Part shown: positions 40,600-51,379 of the stretch, in pieces
Layout of the letters: each line of letters opens with the position of its first letter
How positions within the stretch are numbered: the stretch's first letter is position 1
Source: Fragilaria crotonensis
Lineage: Eukaryota; Bacillariophyta; Fragilariophyceae; Fragilariales; Fragilariaceae
Reading direction: 5' to 3'
DNA length: 56,885 nt
NCBI GenBank assembly: GCA_022925895.1
Contig: JAKSYS010000397.1
Span: forward strand, 1 to 56,885
The notes under the pieces: generated by a model
Seen by the model: the letters and a program-made list of their open reading frames with translations, nothing else
What the model was told of the DNA's origin: nothing
The model's database searches: none
Position numbers and translations under genes: made by a program

Positions 40600-41391
40600 G
40601 ATCACAACACAACTCAAAGACACCCTCAAAAGAGGAAGATGACAACCGATGGTGGCTTGAGAATTCGATGTAAAAGTGGTACTTGTACGCTTCCGTAGCA
40701 TTACGTCTAAGTGCAACGCTTAAGTGTTACGTCTAAGTAAAATACCTAAGCCTAGTAAGTGTTATTCATTTCAATTCATTTAAGAACGTGCGTGCGTTTT
40801 GCTATGAAAAAACAAGATTTCTGTAGGGGGTTGGTGTGTACTATATTGCCAAGTCACTATACACTAACCTACATGACTAGAGATAAATATCAAAATTTTG
40901 CTGTCTTTGGCGCGTTTGTTGGCTAATTAGTAGTACTTTCGCGCGCTGGTAGGCTAATTAGTAGTCCATGATTCAAATTCACGCAAATTTCAACGTAAAA
41001 CATGTACTAACCAAAGAATTGCGCGCGGAGTTCTATGTCTTCTCAAGTCAAGTTTACTTCTTCTTCGTCTATCATTCCGAACAATCTTCGCATTCACCTC
41101 TTAACCTGAGGCCACCTCACTACCAGGAGCGCATCATCATTTCCCTGCCATCTAGCCGGGAATGCTTGTTGCGTCGACAGAGTACTTTCTCTCCCTGCCA
41201 TTTAGCTTGGAGCTCTAAGTATTTGGTCACCTTAGTAGAACGAGGTGTCCTTGACGTAGGGTTAGAGTTGTTTCCACTGAAACAAATTCCATCTGCCATC
41301 TAGCCGACGGAGTTCGTTTTGCTGTCAACAAGTTTACTGTACTCTCCCTGCCATTTAGCTGTGAGTGTATAGTATTGGCAAGGCATTTGCC
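40600..41391. promoter_or_regulatory. Divergent promoter region inside the MULE, with repeated boxes
   Basis: Separates the two divergent MULE genes. CTGCCAT(C/T)TAGC occurs four times (about 41147, 41198, 41293 and 41349), three of them preceded by a CCCTG or CTCCCTG context. GGCTAATTAGTAGT occurs twice (about 40920 and 40951) and ACGTCTAAGT twice (about 40704 and 40730). These are candidate regulatory sites; the function is not shown. Confidence 0.4.
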
Positions 41392-43789
41392 ATGTCGGAC
41401 TTGATACCAAACGAAGACAACGAAACGTTGAAGGCGCGATGTCGGACGTCCATTTGTCGGTCAACTATGCTCAACTTTGGAAAGGAAAATCCACGTGTGG
41501 TAGTGGTGGATCCTTCAAGAAAACGGTTAAGTAACAAGATGCCGAAAAAACGCAAGCAGAGGAATTACTTTCCTTCCAGTCCAAAGGTGTTGGCGCTTCT
41601 ACTGAAGTGCTTCCCCTTGAACGGCGGTAATTTCAGTGAAGGTCGGGAATTTGCGACTGCGTTTCGCGATGCAACGAAAACAGGGACGATGAAGGGCGAG
41701 GTCGAGATATGTGGGACACCCTTGCGATGGATAGCGTATGCGCTTGCTTGTTCATTCGGTATCAACAACGATTCGGATCGTAGTACTGCCATCACGCAAT
41801 TGCGGTCTCTGGATGACATGTTCATGAAGCACGGATCATCCTCCGAATTCCTTTCGGAATTCATCCTAATGGATGTCATCTGTAATCGGAGGATTACCCC
41901 GACGGCTGCCGCGGCATTGGGTATAAGTGACTCAAGTTATGGTAACTTGGGTGAAGACGACGTCATTATGGCACCTGCGTCTGAAGAAAAAGACCTGGAT
42001 GATGTCAACGACTTCAAGTACAGGACTCTCCTTGCGTTCCTCCCAGGGGCGGGTGTATTTTACGCTGTAAGGGACTGGCGAAGAAAGTCAGAAGGTGTAG
42101 AAGGTTCCAGGATTGCCATGGACATGAGTTGGTTTCGTCTAAAGACTGGCATGGAGCAGTCGCCGCAGTCGGACTTGCAATTTGGTGGGGATGGTTACGT
42201 TAAAAGGTTTGCCAGCATTACGAGAAAGGGGTCGCCACAGTCTACTTTTGTGTCAGCGTGGAGAGTTGCGTACCATCCCGCCACAATAAATTTTCCGCGT
42301 GAAGTGTTCACGTCAACACAATGCGCGGATCACGAAGGCCCAAGGATGCCACCAGATCTTATCTCTGGCCACGATGTGGGTGCGTGGCCAGTTCTGACCG
42401 AGCTCAGGAATACAACCGCCGCCTTGTCAACTCTAATTCCACAAGGGTGGGTGGTCGTCATTACGCTCCTGGGTGCTTGCATCTTAACATCCCCGATACT
42501 TGCTGGATTGTTGATCCTGGGGAACGCCCATTCGTTGACATCATAGTCGACATTGCACCACCAGTGTCAAGCACAATTGGGAGGAAGTCTGTCATCATGG
42601 TCCGAAGCGTTCTTGACGCATCACTCAAGTCGCGGTATTGTCATCTGAAGCAACAATATGACGTTGTCGGTTGCCTAGACGCAATTGTGGAACACAACTC
42701 ACTTCTGCGTCGGAATGTACCTGTTGGCACGGCGAGACAGAACAAAGGAGATGTTGGGACAATGCATGCCATTGGGACACGAGTGCTCCTTGACGGATCG
42801 GGTACTGTTGGATACGCCGCTAACTATAAGGTGCCGCAAACAGTACTGAAAAGGTTTATTGCGGCGTTCGCAACTATCGGTATGTGCTGTTTTCCCGATG
42901 TGCTGTCTGTTGTTCAACACATGGAAGCCGATTCATCTCTTCCACCCATTGCTCCGATGGGTGAAAATGACTGCAATGGGATCCGGGTGGGCTACACGAT
43001 TGATATGAGCGTTGACCTAGGAAATGCGTCGCATTTCGACGTAAACGACGCGTCGCAGGGCTTTAGTGTGTGGACAGAGGAAATGCCCGGTTGTGCATCA
43101 AACTGGTACTTGATCTTCCCCAATTTGCACGGAAGGAGGCCATGCGGAACGGAGTACAATGGCATTGCCGTCAAGCTTTATCATGGGACAGCCATAAGCT
43201 GGGACGGACGTGCTGTGAGACATTGCACGTCGGTGTCTCGACCGGATGGGCAAGGTACAGCACCAGTACGCTCGGGTTGTTGGAATGGCAACAATCACTT
43301 ATATGGCACCTTCACGGCAGCCAAGGAAAAAGTTGTGGCGGCAGGTCGACGTCGTGCTTCAGGAAGTAGTGCGGCAGCAGATGTTGTCACGAATGTGGCA
43401 CAATCAAATACAGGGCGCCCGAAGAGACTATTCCACGAGGTGAAGGAGAAGGACGACGAAATGAAGAAGATCACCTCTGGATCACATGACCGTGATGACA
43501 GCAATGACGAGGCAGAAACATACATTCGTCGTTGTATTCAGCATGGTTGTCGTTACAACGATGACGACGACGTTGTAATCGCTACTGCAAGAGGGATGCA
43601 GGGGAGGAAGGGATGGCACGTCAATTCCAGTCTGACTTGGAAATGACAAGTGACGAAGACTGTCCTAGAGTGCAGGCACGGAGGAGGCAGGCAATGCGTA
43701 ATCGTTTGTTGGGTCTGGATTTGTACAGACCTGACGGCGATAAAGAATGCTGTTCAAAAGATACTGATGACAACGATGAAGACAATTGA
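41392..43789 (+). CDS. MULE-borne protein with an HxD...H oxygenase-like core
   Basis: Three frames join into about 800 residues if a G is restored in the GGG run near 42455 and in the GGGG run near 43604. The N-terminal ~350 residues are basic, then mixed, with no recognised fold. The C-terminal half has the features of a double-stranded beta-helix Fe(II)/2-oxoglutarate oxygenase: A-S-H-F-D-V-N-D (H and D at 43032-43040), W-Y-L-I-F-P-N-L, a G-T-A-I-S-W-D-G strand and R-A-V-R-H-C-T-S-V with the distal His (43221-43223), about 62 residues downstream. TET/JBP nucleic-acid-modifying dioxygenases share this layout and are carried by some fungal transposons. An Arg for 2-oxoglutarate is likely but not certain. 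A Ser/Lys-rich, acidic C-terminal tail follows to 43789. Confidence 0.55.
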
Positions 43790-43936
43790 TGTTGATGTTA
43801 ATGATAACTAACTTGCACATCAAGTGCGAAGTATAATGGTAGCAAAGTGAGTTAACAGCAAAAAGCAGTGAACACACTGGTAAGATAATGGCATGTTGCC
43901 CTTCATGGGCTTCGCTACGTCAGTAGGTTGTTTGTG

Positions 43937-44417
43937 GTACAGTACCGTGACGCAGATTGTGTATGGGACTACTGTTGATCTCAGATTTGGTGCCATTTCG
44001 TTGACCATATAGATGAAGATTGAGTTGTAGTTCTGAAACAAAAGAGCAGAGAGAAGAATTATGACCACACTCAAAGTATGATGCTTAGTAAACGAACGAC
44101 AGATGAGAAGTGAGTGATGATGATGTTCGTTGCGTATGTACGACATGGTGGAGCGATGAGTGTGAACCATCTTTGATGAATGTTACGAGATGGTGTACCA
44201 TGACGTCCGTGGAGGTCGGGCATGGCAGGCGACAAAAGCGCGATATAGTAAAAAGGGGCAAAACAATGCGTGATATTGTAAATGTCTCTTTTCAAAATGC
44301 GTGATATTGTAAAATACAATTGTAAATGTAGTATATAGTAAAATACGAATTTGTGGATAGTAAGTCATTGTACTATATTGAAAAGTGGCAAAAAAATGCG
44401 TGATATTGTAATTTCCC
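43937..44417 (-). repeat. MULE right terminal inverted repeat
   Basis: Reverse complement of 36889-37368 with a few differences, such as a 2-bp insertion near 44241 and G/A changes near 44081 and 44003. It also carries three copies of the AATGCGTGATATTGT box. The outer end is AATTTCCC, next to the TTATAAATA target copy at 44418-44426. Confidence 0.9.
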
Positions 44418-44734
44418 TTATAAATATGCATAGTACAGTAGTACCATAATTAAATTGGAGTACTAGTAGTAGTCCCTGGTACTCCGATCTGCTGGATTAC
44501 TGAACTAATACAGTAATACAGTACTCGTACGCCATAGCGTATCAAACGCATCCGACTGCACTAATCGCATACAAGGTACGTGTGAGTAAGTCATAGTATG
44601 ACATATGGATAGGGATGCCTGAGTCAATGTGCGCGTGTGTCTTGCAAACTGTCAACTCTCAGGATTTGGGATTCGTGCTGTTACGGATCTACCCGGGGCG
44701 ATGACTTAACCTCTCTCGGTTGCGGCTGCGACAA

Positions 44735-45379
44735 AAAGCCAAACTTTGATTGGACGGGAGCATCTTTTCCGTGGATTCATAAGTTATGCTTGGGGATGTG
44801 TACTACAAGCTCAGACAGTCCGATACAACCCCCAACAGAAGATCGATTATCACTTCTTCCTCGGCTCGTCTTGCCACCATCATCCGGGCTTTGCAGGATT
44901 ACTCCTTAGCGCTTTGGACTTAACCAAACACGATTCTTCATGAGCAAAGTCTACACAGCGTGTCAATTATTCCCTTCCAGCTGAACCACGACATCCTCAC
45001 TCAAGTGAATGCCCTTAAAGTCAGTCTCTCTCATCAACCTTGCACTTACTTCAAGTTTCTCTGGAAGCCCGCCTACTTCAGTCTCCTCGCCAACGCCTAC
45101 ATTGGTAACGTCTAGATTGCCTAGCGTCGTCAGATGCTTTGTCAGCAGGCTACCAATTCCTACCCGTCGCCAATTCCACAGACAGAAATTGCAGGCGCGA
45201 GTGACCGGACCACATCAACTGCTACTCAACTAAGGCAACAATCAACTACACCGTCATACTGCATCAGCTCTACTGACTTTCCGGCTCAAGTAGGCCTCTT
45301 TCCAGCTTCACCTACAACATGCTCCAGCACCGCCACTAACTCAGTGACTACTCAACTCCTAGCTAGTATGGGCAGCTAA
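44735..45379 (+). pseudogene. Decayed retroelement-type coding remnant
   Basis: Fragments in shifting frames read I-G-R-E-H-L-F-R-G-F-I-S-Y-A-W, then I-I-R-A-L-Q-D-Y-S-L-A-L-W-T, and N-T-I-L-H-E. To my knowledge this succession (x-G-W-x-x-F-x-R-G-x-x-S..., then A-L-x-x-Y-x-L-x-L-W-x-x-R-N-x-x-L-H) recurs in reverse-transcriptase-bearing repeats of diatom genomes. No RT domain is present here. The identification rests on memory of that pattern and is weak. Confidence 0.35.
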
Positions 45380-46979
45380 TAGTACCCTTTGAAACCCCCA
45401 CACCTGGTCTCTCAATCTCACCCCAGTCTCAAATTGATTTGCCCGCTGCATGTGGCCAGCACCATGAAATTCAGCGGCCTACTAGAGATAGACATCTGAT
45501 AAACATGACTTGAAAAGTTTAGTATAAATGCAATAAGTATGGATCTACTGACACCATACTATCATACTTATGCATCATGTTGAGGTCGTAGTAATGTGCT
45601 AGCTACAATGGTGTGGTCAATGGGAGGGACAGCCTCACAGCCGTTGGCTTGTGCTTAGGGAGAGAGGATGGTGGATTGATTGTAACTTACATGAGATGTA
45701 TGCAGTGAAGGACGGAAAAAGCATAGTATCATTAAAAGCTTGCAGGAGAAGGGGTTAGAAAGTGTTAAGAAAGGCATGTGAAAACTTGAAGCAGATTTTG
45801 AGAGATTGGCTGTATATGCCCCTTAAATGTAGCTGTCAGCCACCCTATGAAGGGTGATGGTCATCTGTGTGAGTCAAGCACCCCGGTACACGATTACAGT
45901 GGCAGCACGGTAAATTATGTTTCTCTTTTTTTGTTTACGCCCTTTGAAGAATGTCTACTCTAAGGTTACAATTGAGATGCTGGCATTGAGAACAGAGCCA
46001 CGAGCGACCAGGTATTGTACATCCCATTTTTTTGAAGACCTGCTGAAGAGGACAAGATCATGTGATGTTGCTGGCATTTTTCTTGAAGACTGTGCAATAG
46101 CTGAAGTGGTACCAGTACCTGTCAACACTGGTTCAAGCAGAAAGTACCACCAAGAATTACTAGTACTACTTGCACTACTGTAAACCAAATAGGTCAAGTA
46201 ACAGATTAATATGGAAGCCTGAGTGCACAGGTGCACCCTGCACTTAGACAGGGGATTCTGAACTGAAAGAAGCAAGGATGAGCAATGACATATACTTCTG
46301 TTTTGAAGATGAAGATCTCTTTGGAGCTTTGGAGTACGTTCTATTTCAGGAAGTTTTCAGTTGATTTTTGTTGTGTTCGACGTTCCACTGTCACATGTCG
46401 TACTAGCTAGTACTACAGTACCAGGGTACTTGTACGTCCATTTTGTCGTCCGATGGACTGTAATATAGTAGAACAGGTGTTCAAGTACCAGGTACTGGTA
46501 CCTGGTGCTCCAGTACAGTAAGTGTAGGTCGGGCAACTGAGAAATTTACCGGTCCCTCATTTGTCGGACATTCGAGGAACTGGCGTGCTGGCGTGCATTG
46601 TGGGACATCCAAAACATATATGGACAAATTGATGATGTCATCATGACAAACTACCAGTGCAATGCAGCGAAGACTCAGCGAGAATTTGGAGATTTGAGGT
46701 TGGGCGTTCTGGGTTGCGCGATCATCAACGCGAGTGAGAGGATTCAAATCACCGTGATTCACGTTGTCTCAGGTCATAAGCTGGAGGATGCATTCTCTTT
46801 GATTCTTGGGCACACGATACACACTGATCCTTCGGTTTACACCCATTAACAATAGAACGTAGGACGCAATTCAAAACTTCCTTTCGCGAGACTCGAGAGT
46901 GTGGGTTCAAAGAAGTTTACTGCCTTGATTCCATCCTGGATCCCAATAAATCTGGACGCCAACATTCCTGTCGATAGTT
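45380..46979. other. Gene-free repeat-island edge
   Basis: AT-rich, with short frames lacking motifs. At 46483-46508 a palindromic run (AAGTACCAGGTACTGGTACC followed by TGGTGC) occurs, and CTAGCTAGTAC lies near 46403. The left end holds the end of the retroelement remnant. Confidence 0.45.
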
Positions 46980-47012
46980 TTGACTTTGTTCCACGTTTTG
47001 GTACCATCTGGC

Positions 47013-47987
47013 ATGTCCATCGTCGATGGCCTTTTAACCTTTCCATGTCGGTACTTACAGGAGCCACAGAAAGGTGAGACCGAACCAAACGCATTCGTAG
47101 CGCTTTGGACAGCAAAGCCCAAGCTAGTGGGTTGTTTCTTTGCCGCAATACTTATCGCAATAATGGTGTGCTACTGCATTATTCGAGACTTTCTTTACCG
47201 CAAATGGGGTATCCGCTGCTTCCCGAGGCAGCGTTCTCCGCAACACTTGCGGCTAGAAAGTGAACGCCGTGCAATTGAAAGACAACTCGAAGCACAAGAA
47301 TTGCATCACAGCGAGGTGATCATGGCACGGCGCATTGAACGTCGACAGAAATACAAGCAATTCTTGGCTCCATACACTATGGTAAGTTTCGAGATCGATA
47401 TTGGCGTTGATATACTTGAAAGTCTTGTGTGGACTAACCACCTTTTTCTGCGTGGCTTTCCAGATTGTCACGAACACAGATTTTGTCCATGCTGTTGATA
47501 AAGCTGATGGCTCGCGCGAGATTCACCAGATTCATGACGAAGCAACTGGGGATACGATTGATGTCGAAGCCGCCAATCATACCGCAATCCGTCGCGACAA
47601 TAAGGTGGAAGTGAACGAACGCATGGTCAAGATTGCAAACTCAGTGACAGGGGAGCCCCGTTATGTTGATGGCAATTGTTCGATTTGCTTGCTGGACTAC
47701 AAGGTAGGAGATGCTGTGATCCGGTCAACGCGCAGAGATTGTTCACATGCCTTCCATGACGAGTGTATCCTTTCGTGGCTTTCCCAAGGAAAAAACGTTG
47801 CCCCATTTGTCGAAATTTTTTCGTCCCAGCGTCGAAAATCGACTGCAAGAAGGTCATTACCCACGACTTGAACGACTTAGAGGCATCCACTCCGGGGACC
47901 CATTTGGCTGAGGCGGAGGAAGACTTGGAAATGGAAATTGATCATCTTGATCACTTCGATAACGACATAAATCATCCCGACAGATGA
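47013..47987 (+). CDS. Membrane-anchored RING-H2 E3 ubiquitin ligase, at least two exons, one frameshift
   Basis: Exon 1 reaches 47381, an 82-bp intron runs 47382-47463 (GTAAGT..CAG), and exon 2 follows. A membrane helix (L-V-G-C-F-F-A-A-I-L-I-A-I-M-V) precedes an Arg/Glu-rich coiled segment (R-R-A-I-E-R-Q-L-E-A-Q-E). The RING-H2 finger reads C-S-I-C-L-L-D-Y, C-S-H-A-F-H-D-E-C-I and C-P-I-C-R. Between the last two, the A-run at about 47791-47796 has six A where seven restore the frame, so the final C-P-I-C-R-N-F-F and acidic tail to 47987 are in the next frame. A splice acceptor at 47060 (cttacag) hints at a further upstream exon, so the start is provisional. Likely an ATL-type ligase of an internal membrane. 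Confidence 0.75.
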
Positions 47988-48199
47988 CGTGACTTGTTTC
48001 GTGACTGCATCCAGAGCTAGTAGCGATGATGATGGATCAGCGGCCGCGGCGGCACTTTCTTGTCAACAATCTTTCTAGAGCTGTAAAGCACATTGATTTG
48101 AAGTCCTTCCATATATTAAGTTGCAAACATTTTTGTGTCCAAAAATACCTCGAGCACAAAGGCAAGTTTTCGATGAAACGCTGATGTGAGCGAAGCTTG

Positions 48200-48490
48200 T
48201 TAGAAGCTTTCCCCAGTGTGCAAGCCCCAAGCCTTCATGTCGAAACAGGTCAAATCAGCCAGTTCTTGATCCGCGATTCCATCAAATGCTGACTTTTCCA
48301 TTCGGGAATCAGGTACAGCAATCACAACACACCCGGCAGCCTTGGCAGATTGGCATCCGGATATTGAATCCTCAAAGACTAGACAGTCCTTAGGATCTAC
48401 TCCTAGTCGTCGTGCGGCTTCTAAAAATGTATCGGGAGCCGGTTTACCATTTCGAACAAGTGGATCATCGCCCGTGACGGTCGCAATCAC
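48200..48490 (-). pseudogene. C-terminal fragment of a HAD-type phosphatase
   Basis: The frame reads G-D-D-P-L-V-R-N-G-K-P-A-P-D-T-F, D-C-L-V-F-E-D-S-I-S-G and A-A-G-C-V-V-I-A-V-P-D, motifs III and IV of HAD hydrolases of the HDHD1 (pseudouridine-5'-phosphatase) type. The first half, with the catalytic D-x-D, is absent: the frame is closed by TAG at the 5' end and the neighbouring glycosylase gene ends only 57 bp upstream. A truncated copy or remnant of an inserted or duplicated gene fits best. Confidence 0.65.
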
Positions 48491-48546
48491 CGTCTACGAC
48501 ATGCTCGAGGCCGCGCGTTGCCTCATATCATGATCTTCCTGCACTA

Positions 48547-50664
48547 TCAAGCTGCACGAACACTCCAGTCTATGGGGTCTTTCCCGGCTGCTTCCAGGGC
48601 GCTATTAGTCCGACTGAAGCATCGCGAACCCAGAAATGGCGCATTCGTTTTCGACGCCCCCAAGGGACTTGGATGGCTGGTCCGTATCATCGTGTGACGG
48701 GTCTCGTCGACACTAGATGCCTTCAGTTGGGCAGGTCTACCCCACAACAAGAAGACGATACCCTCCTTCTCATCGCTCAACGCCTTGATAACGGCATCTG
48801 TGAACTGCTCCATCCCCTTTTGGCGTGACTGTTGGCTTCGCCGGCACGAACAGTCAGGACAGCGTTGAGTAGTAGGACGCCTTGCTCGGCCCAACAAGTC
48901 AGATGGCCACTCCGCGGAAGATCGATTCCCACATCAGCTTGTGCTTCCTTGAAAATATTCTGCAGGGACGGAGGAGGTCTCACTCCTGGACGGACAGAGA
49001 ACGACAGCCCATGACCCTGCCCAGGCCCGTGGTAGGGATCCTGGCCAACAATCACTACTTTCACAGAATCCAGAGGGCAGAGATTCAGCGCTGCAAACAC
49101 TTCGTCTTCTGGGGGATACACTTCAATTCCTTGAGAGCGCTCCTCGTCGATGAAATTTGCCAGTTCACGAAACTCGTCAGAGTGTAAAACATCAGCGAGA
49201 GCTTTCCGCCACCCTATATCCTTCAGACCCGCCTCGAGACGTCCCTCGGGATCAACTGTGGTTGTGATGGTCTTCGAAGCTGCGCTTGTAGCATTTAAGG
49301 CAGCTGCCTGTCGAAGAAATGCAGTCGTAGTAGGCTTGGGGAAAACGCCAGCATCCATTTCGTGGACAACCATCCTCTCTGTTAACTTCCTTCGAGTGGC
49401 TGATGAAGGACCCGCGTCTCGGGCAGCATTTAAATCTATGCTGTCATTCGCCTTCCTCCCGTTACTGTCCTTGGTGTCAATGCCATCACATCGCGCGGTC
49501 CGCGGCATAAACAACTGATCTTCCGTGTACCAGATTGTTCGGCCGTGTGGGCCCTCGATCTCTTTCTTGACTGGTTTTCCCTTGACACAGAACGTCCGTC
49601 CATAGCACTGCAATTGAAACTCGAAACGACCCTTATTGCCTTCAGCGTCACGATAGGACCCTCCGGGTCGTGTCAGACCTTGAACCTGATAGGATTGGAG
49701 TGCAGTCAGTTGCAATTCCCGCAAGAGCGAGCGCTGCTGATCTAGAAATTTCGCCAAGGGAACAGAAGGGGTCAATCCTGGCACGATACAAGCCTTCTGC
49801 TAAAATGTAGTTACCCACACCGCTGACTTTCTTCTCGGAAACGCGACGACGTTAGCTAAGGGAAAAGAGTGGTCCAGATGTTGCTTCGAACCTTGATTCC
49901 AACGCACCTTTTGATTCATCAGGAACTTGCAAACATTGAGCTCTGACTTTTGAGCAGCCACAAGTTCCACAAACAAATCCTCCGTCGTCGTTTCGACATT
50001 TAAAATATCTGGCCCGAGAGACTTGAGTTTGTCGTGCAGGGCAGCGGCAGACAAACTGAATTTGAGCGTCCCAAAGTTACGAGGATCATGATAGAAGATG
50101 GGACAAGCTGAGTCAGCATCTCCTGCATGCCTTTCTAACTGTATCACCCATCGTGGTTCGGTGGATTGTAAATGATTCATCGATGCCGCAACAAACCGAC
50201 CGCTCATGCCAAGAGTAATCCAAATAGAGCGTTGGAAATCGTCATCGGGCGGGTTGCTCCCATCATTCAATACCATGTAAATAAACTTTCCTTTGGCATT
50301 CCATTCCTGCACTATATCTGTAGGCTCATTGGTCAAGTTGAGAGTCTGGATAAAATCTTCATATCCCCTCTGGAGGTCCATGCCGAACATAACGGCCAGA
50401 AAGAAATTGCACCCCTCGAAAGGCCATTCCAACACCACCTTGCAGCTGATCCACGACGGTTCGTACTTCGGGTCCTTCTGGCATCATTTTGATTGTGGAT
50501 CGGCTGTAGTGTCGCAGCTTGCATGATAACGGCGGAAATCTTGAGTCTGTCACCAATCTACCAAATCTACCAAGGTGAACCGACGAAAAGGCTTCGACGA
50601 ACCTCATCTGCCTTATCATTATGGTCAAGGCGAAAAATAAACCAGAAGAATAGGCCGCGATCAT
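48547..50664 (-). CDS. Fpg-UNG fusion: formamidopyrimidine-DNA glycosylase joined to uracil-DNA glycosylase
   Basis: A presequence (Met 50664: S-S-G-L-F-F-A-L-T-I-M, then V-E-A-F-S-S) precedes M-P-E-G-P-E-V (50484), the Fpg N-terminus with the catalytic Pro. Fpg continues with N-A-K-G-K-F-I-Y-M, H-D-P-R-N-F-G-T-L-K, a 77-bp intron (49831-49907), V-S-G-V-G-N-Y-I-L-A-E-G-L-Y and a zincless-type tail. Without a stop, the frame 48777-49784 runs from the Fpg tail (R-E-L-Q-L-T-A-L-Q-S-Y) through a linker into UNG: V-G-Q-D-P-Y-H-G-P-G-Q-G-H-G-L-S-F-S-V, L-L-N-A-V-L-T-V-R and, after a lost G near 48813, T-A/S-H-P-S-P-L-type A-H loop (T-S-H-P-S-P-L) and P-I-D-W. It removes oxidised purines and uracil. 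Shifts also lie near 50363 and 49745. Confidence 0.85.
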
Positions 50665-50721
50665 AGTCGAACGAGAGTTCGAAGGGGAAACTTGGCGCGG
50701 TTTGTCTTCATGTACACACAA

Positions 50722-51379
50722 TTGTCGCCATCGTGTATTTCATTTTAGTCTGAAGTCTGAGAAGATGATCTGACACCTGCCACCCGACACTCGCATACTA
50801 CAGCACTGTAGTAGAGTAATCGCTACGGTACAGTCTCATCCAGAACTCCCGCATCTCTACCTGGTACAGTAGCCTGGTAATACAGTGGTTTTCTTTTTAC
50901 ATCCCGCTATCCGGTATCATACAATAGGGTTTTAAGTTTGAGCGATTATATGCGACGACCACGACGAAACTGGACTGACACCCGCATCCACGTGGCAGCG
51001 ATTACTCTCCCATATTCTTCGGGAGGATCGTGGTCAGAGTAGCCGGGATGCCGGATTTTGGTTGGAGCGACGCCAACGACATCAATCCGAACGAATCTGC
51101 AAATTGAGAATCTGCCGAGCTTTTCGCCAGTTTTCCTCCGATGGCGGGTCTGATCCCGGCTATCGCATCAGCACAAAATTCTATCCTGGTTTAAAATATG
51201 TTCCAGACGCGCCTTACGAATTGTTGCACTTGCAGACAGCTTCTAACTTTCGCACTATTCTTCAACAAGTCTGACCTCAATCTCCATACTAACGGTATAC
51301 TTGATACAACTACTGCCTGTCGGTAGCGTAAACCAGAGCACTAAGTATTCAAAACGCAAGAGCACTTGACTTGAGAGCC
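50722..51379. other. Intergenic between divergent genes; one doubtful small frame
   Basis: A 70-residue plus-strand frame at 51062-51274 ends P-G-L-K-Y-V-P-D-A-P-Y-E-L-L-H and looks partly coding; another frame from the ATG at 51049 starts P-D-F-G-W-S-D-A-N-D but stops after 19 codons. They may be exons of a small unrecognised gene. GTACAGTAGCCTGG-type words lie near 50863-50880. Confidence 0.3.

Larger units (their letters stand above)
36889..44417. mobile_element. Complete Mutator-like DNA transposon (MULE) carrying Ulp1-transposase and an oxygenase-like gene
   Basis: 7529 bp bounded by near-identical ~480-bp terminal inverted repeats and a perfect 9-bp target duplication. Inside are two divergent genes: an Ulp1-linked MULE transposase on the minus strand (about 37475 to 40600) and an oxygenase-like protein on the plus strand (41392-43789). 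The TIRs differ at only a handful of positions that I could find by eye, for example one 2-bp indel and a few substitutions, so insertion was recent. Both genes carry single-base shifts in short runs that could be assembly errors. No host gene is interrupted; the element sits in a repeat island. Confidence 0.9.
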
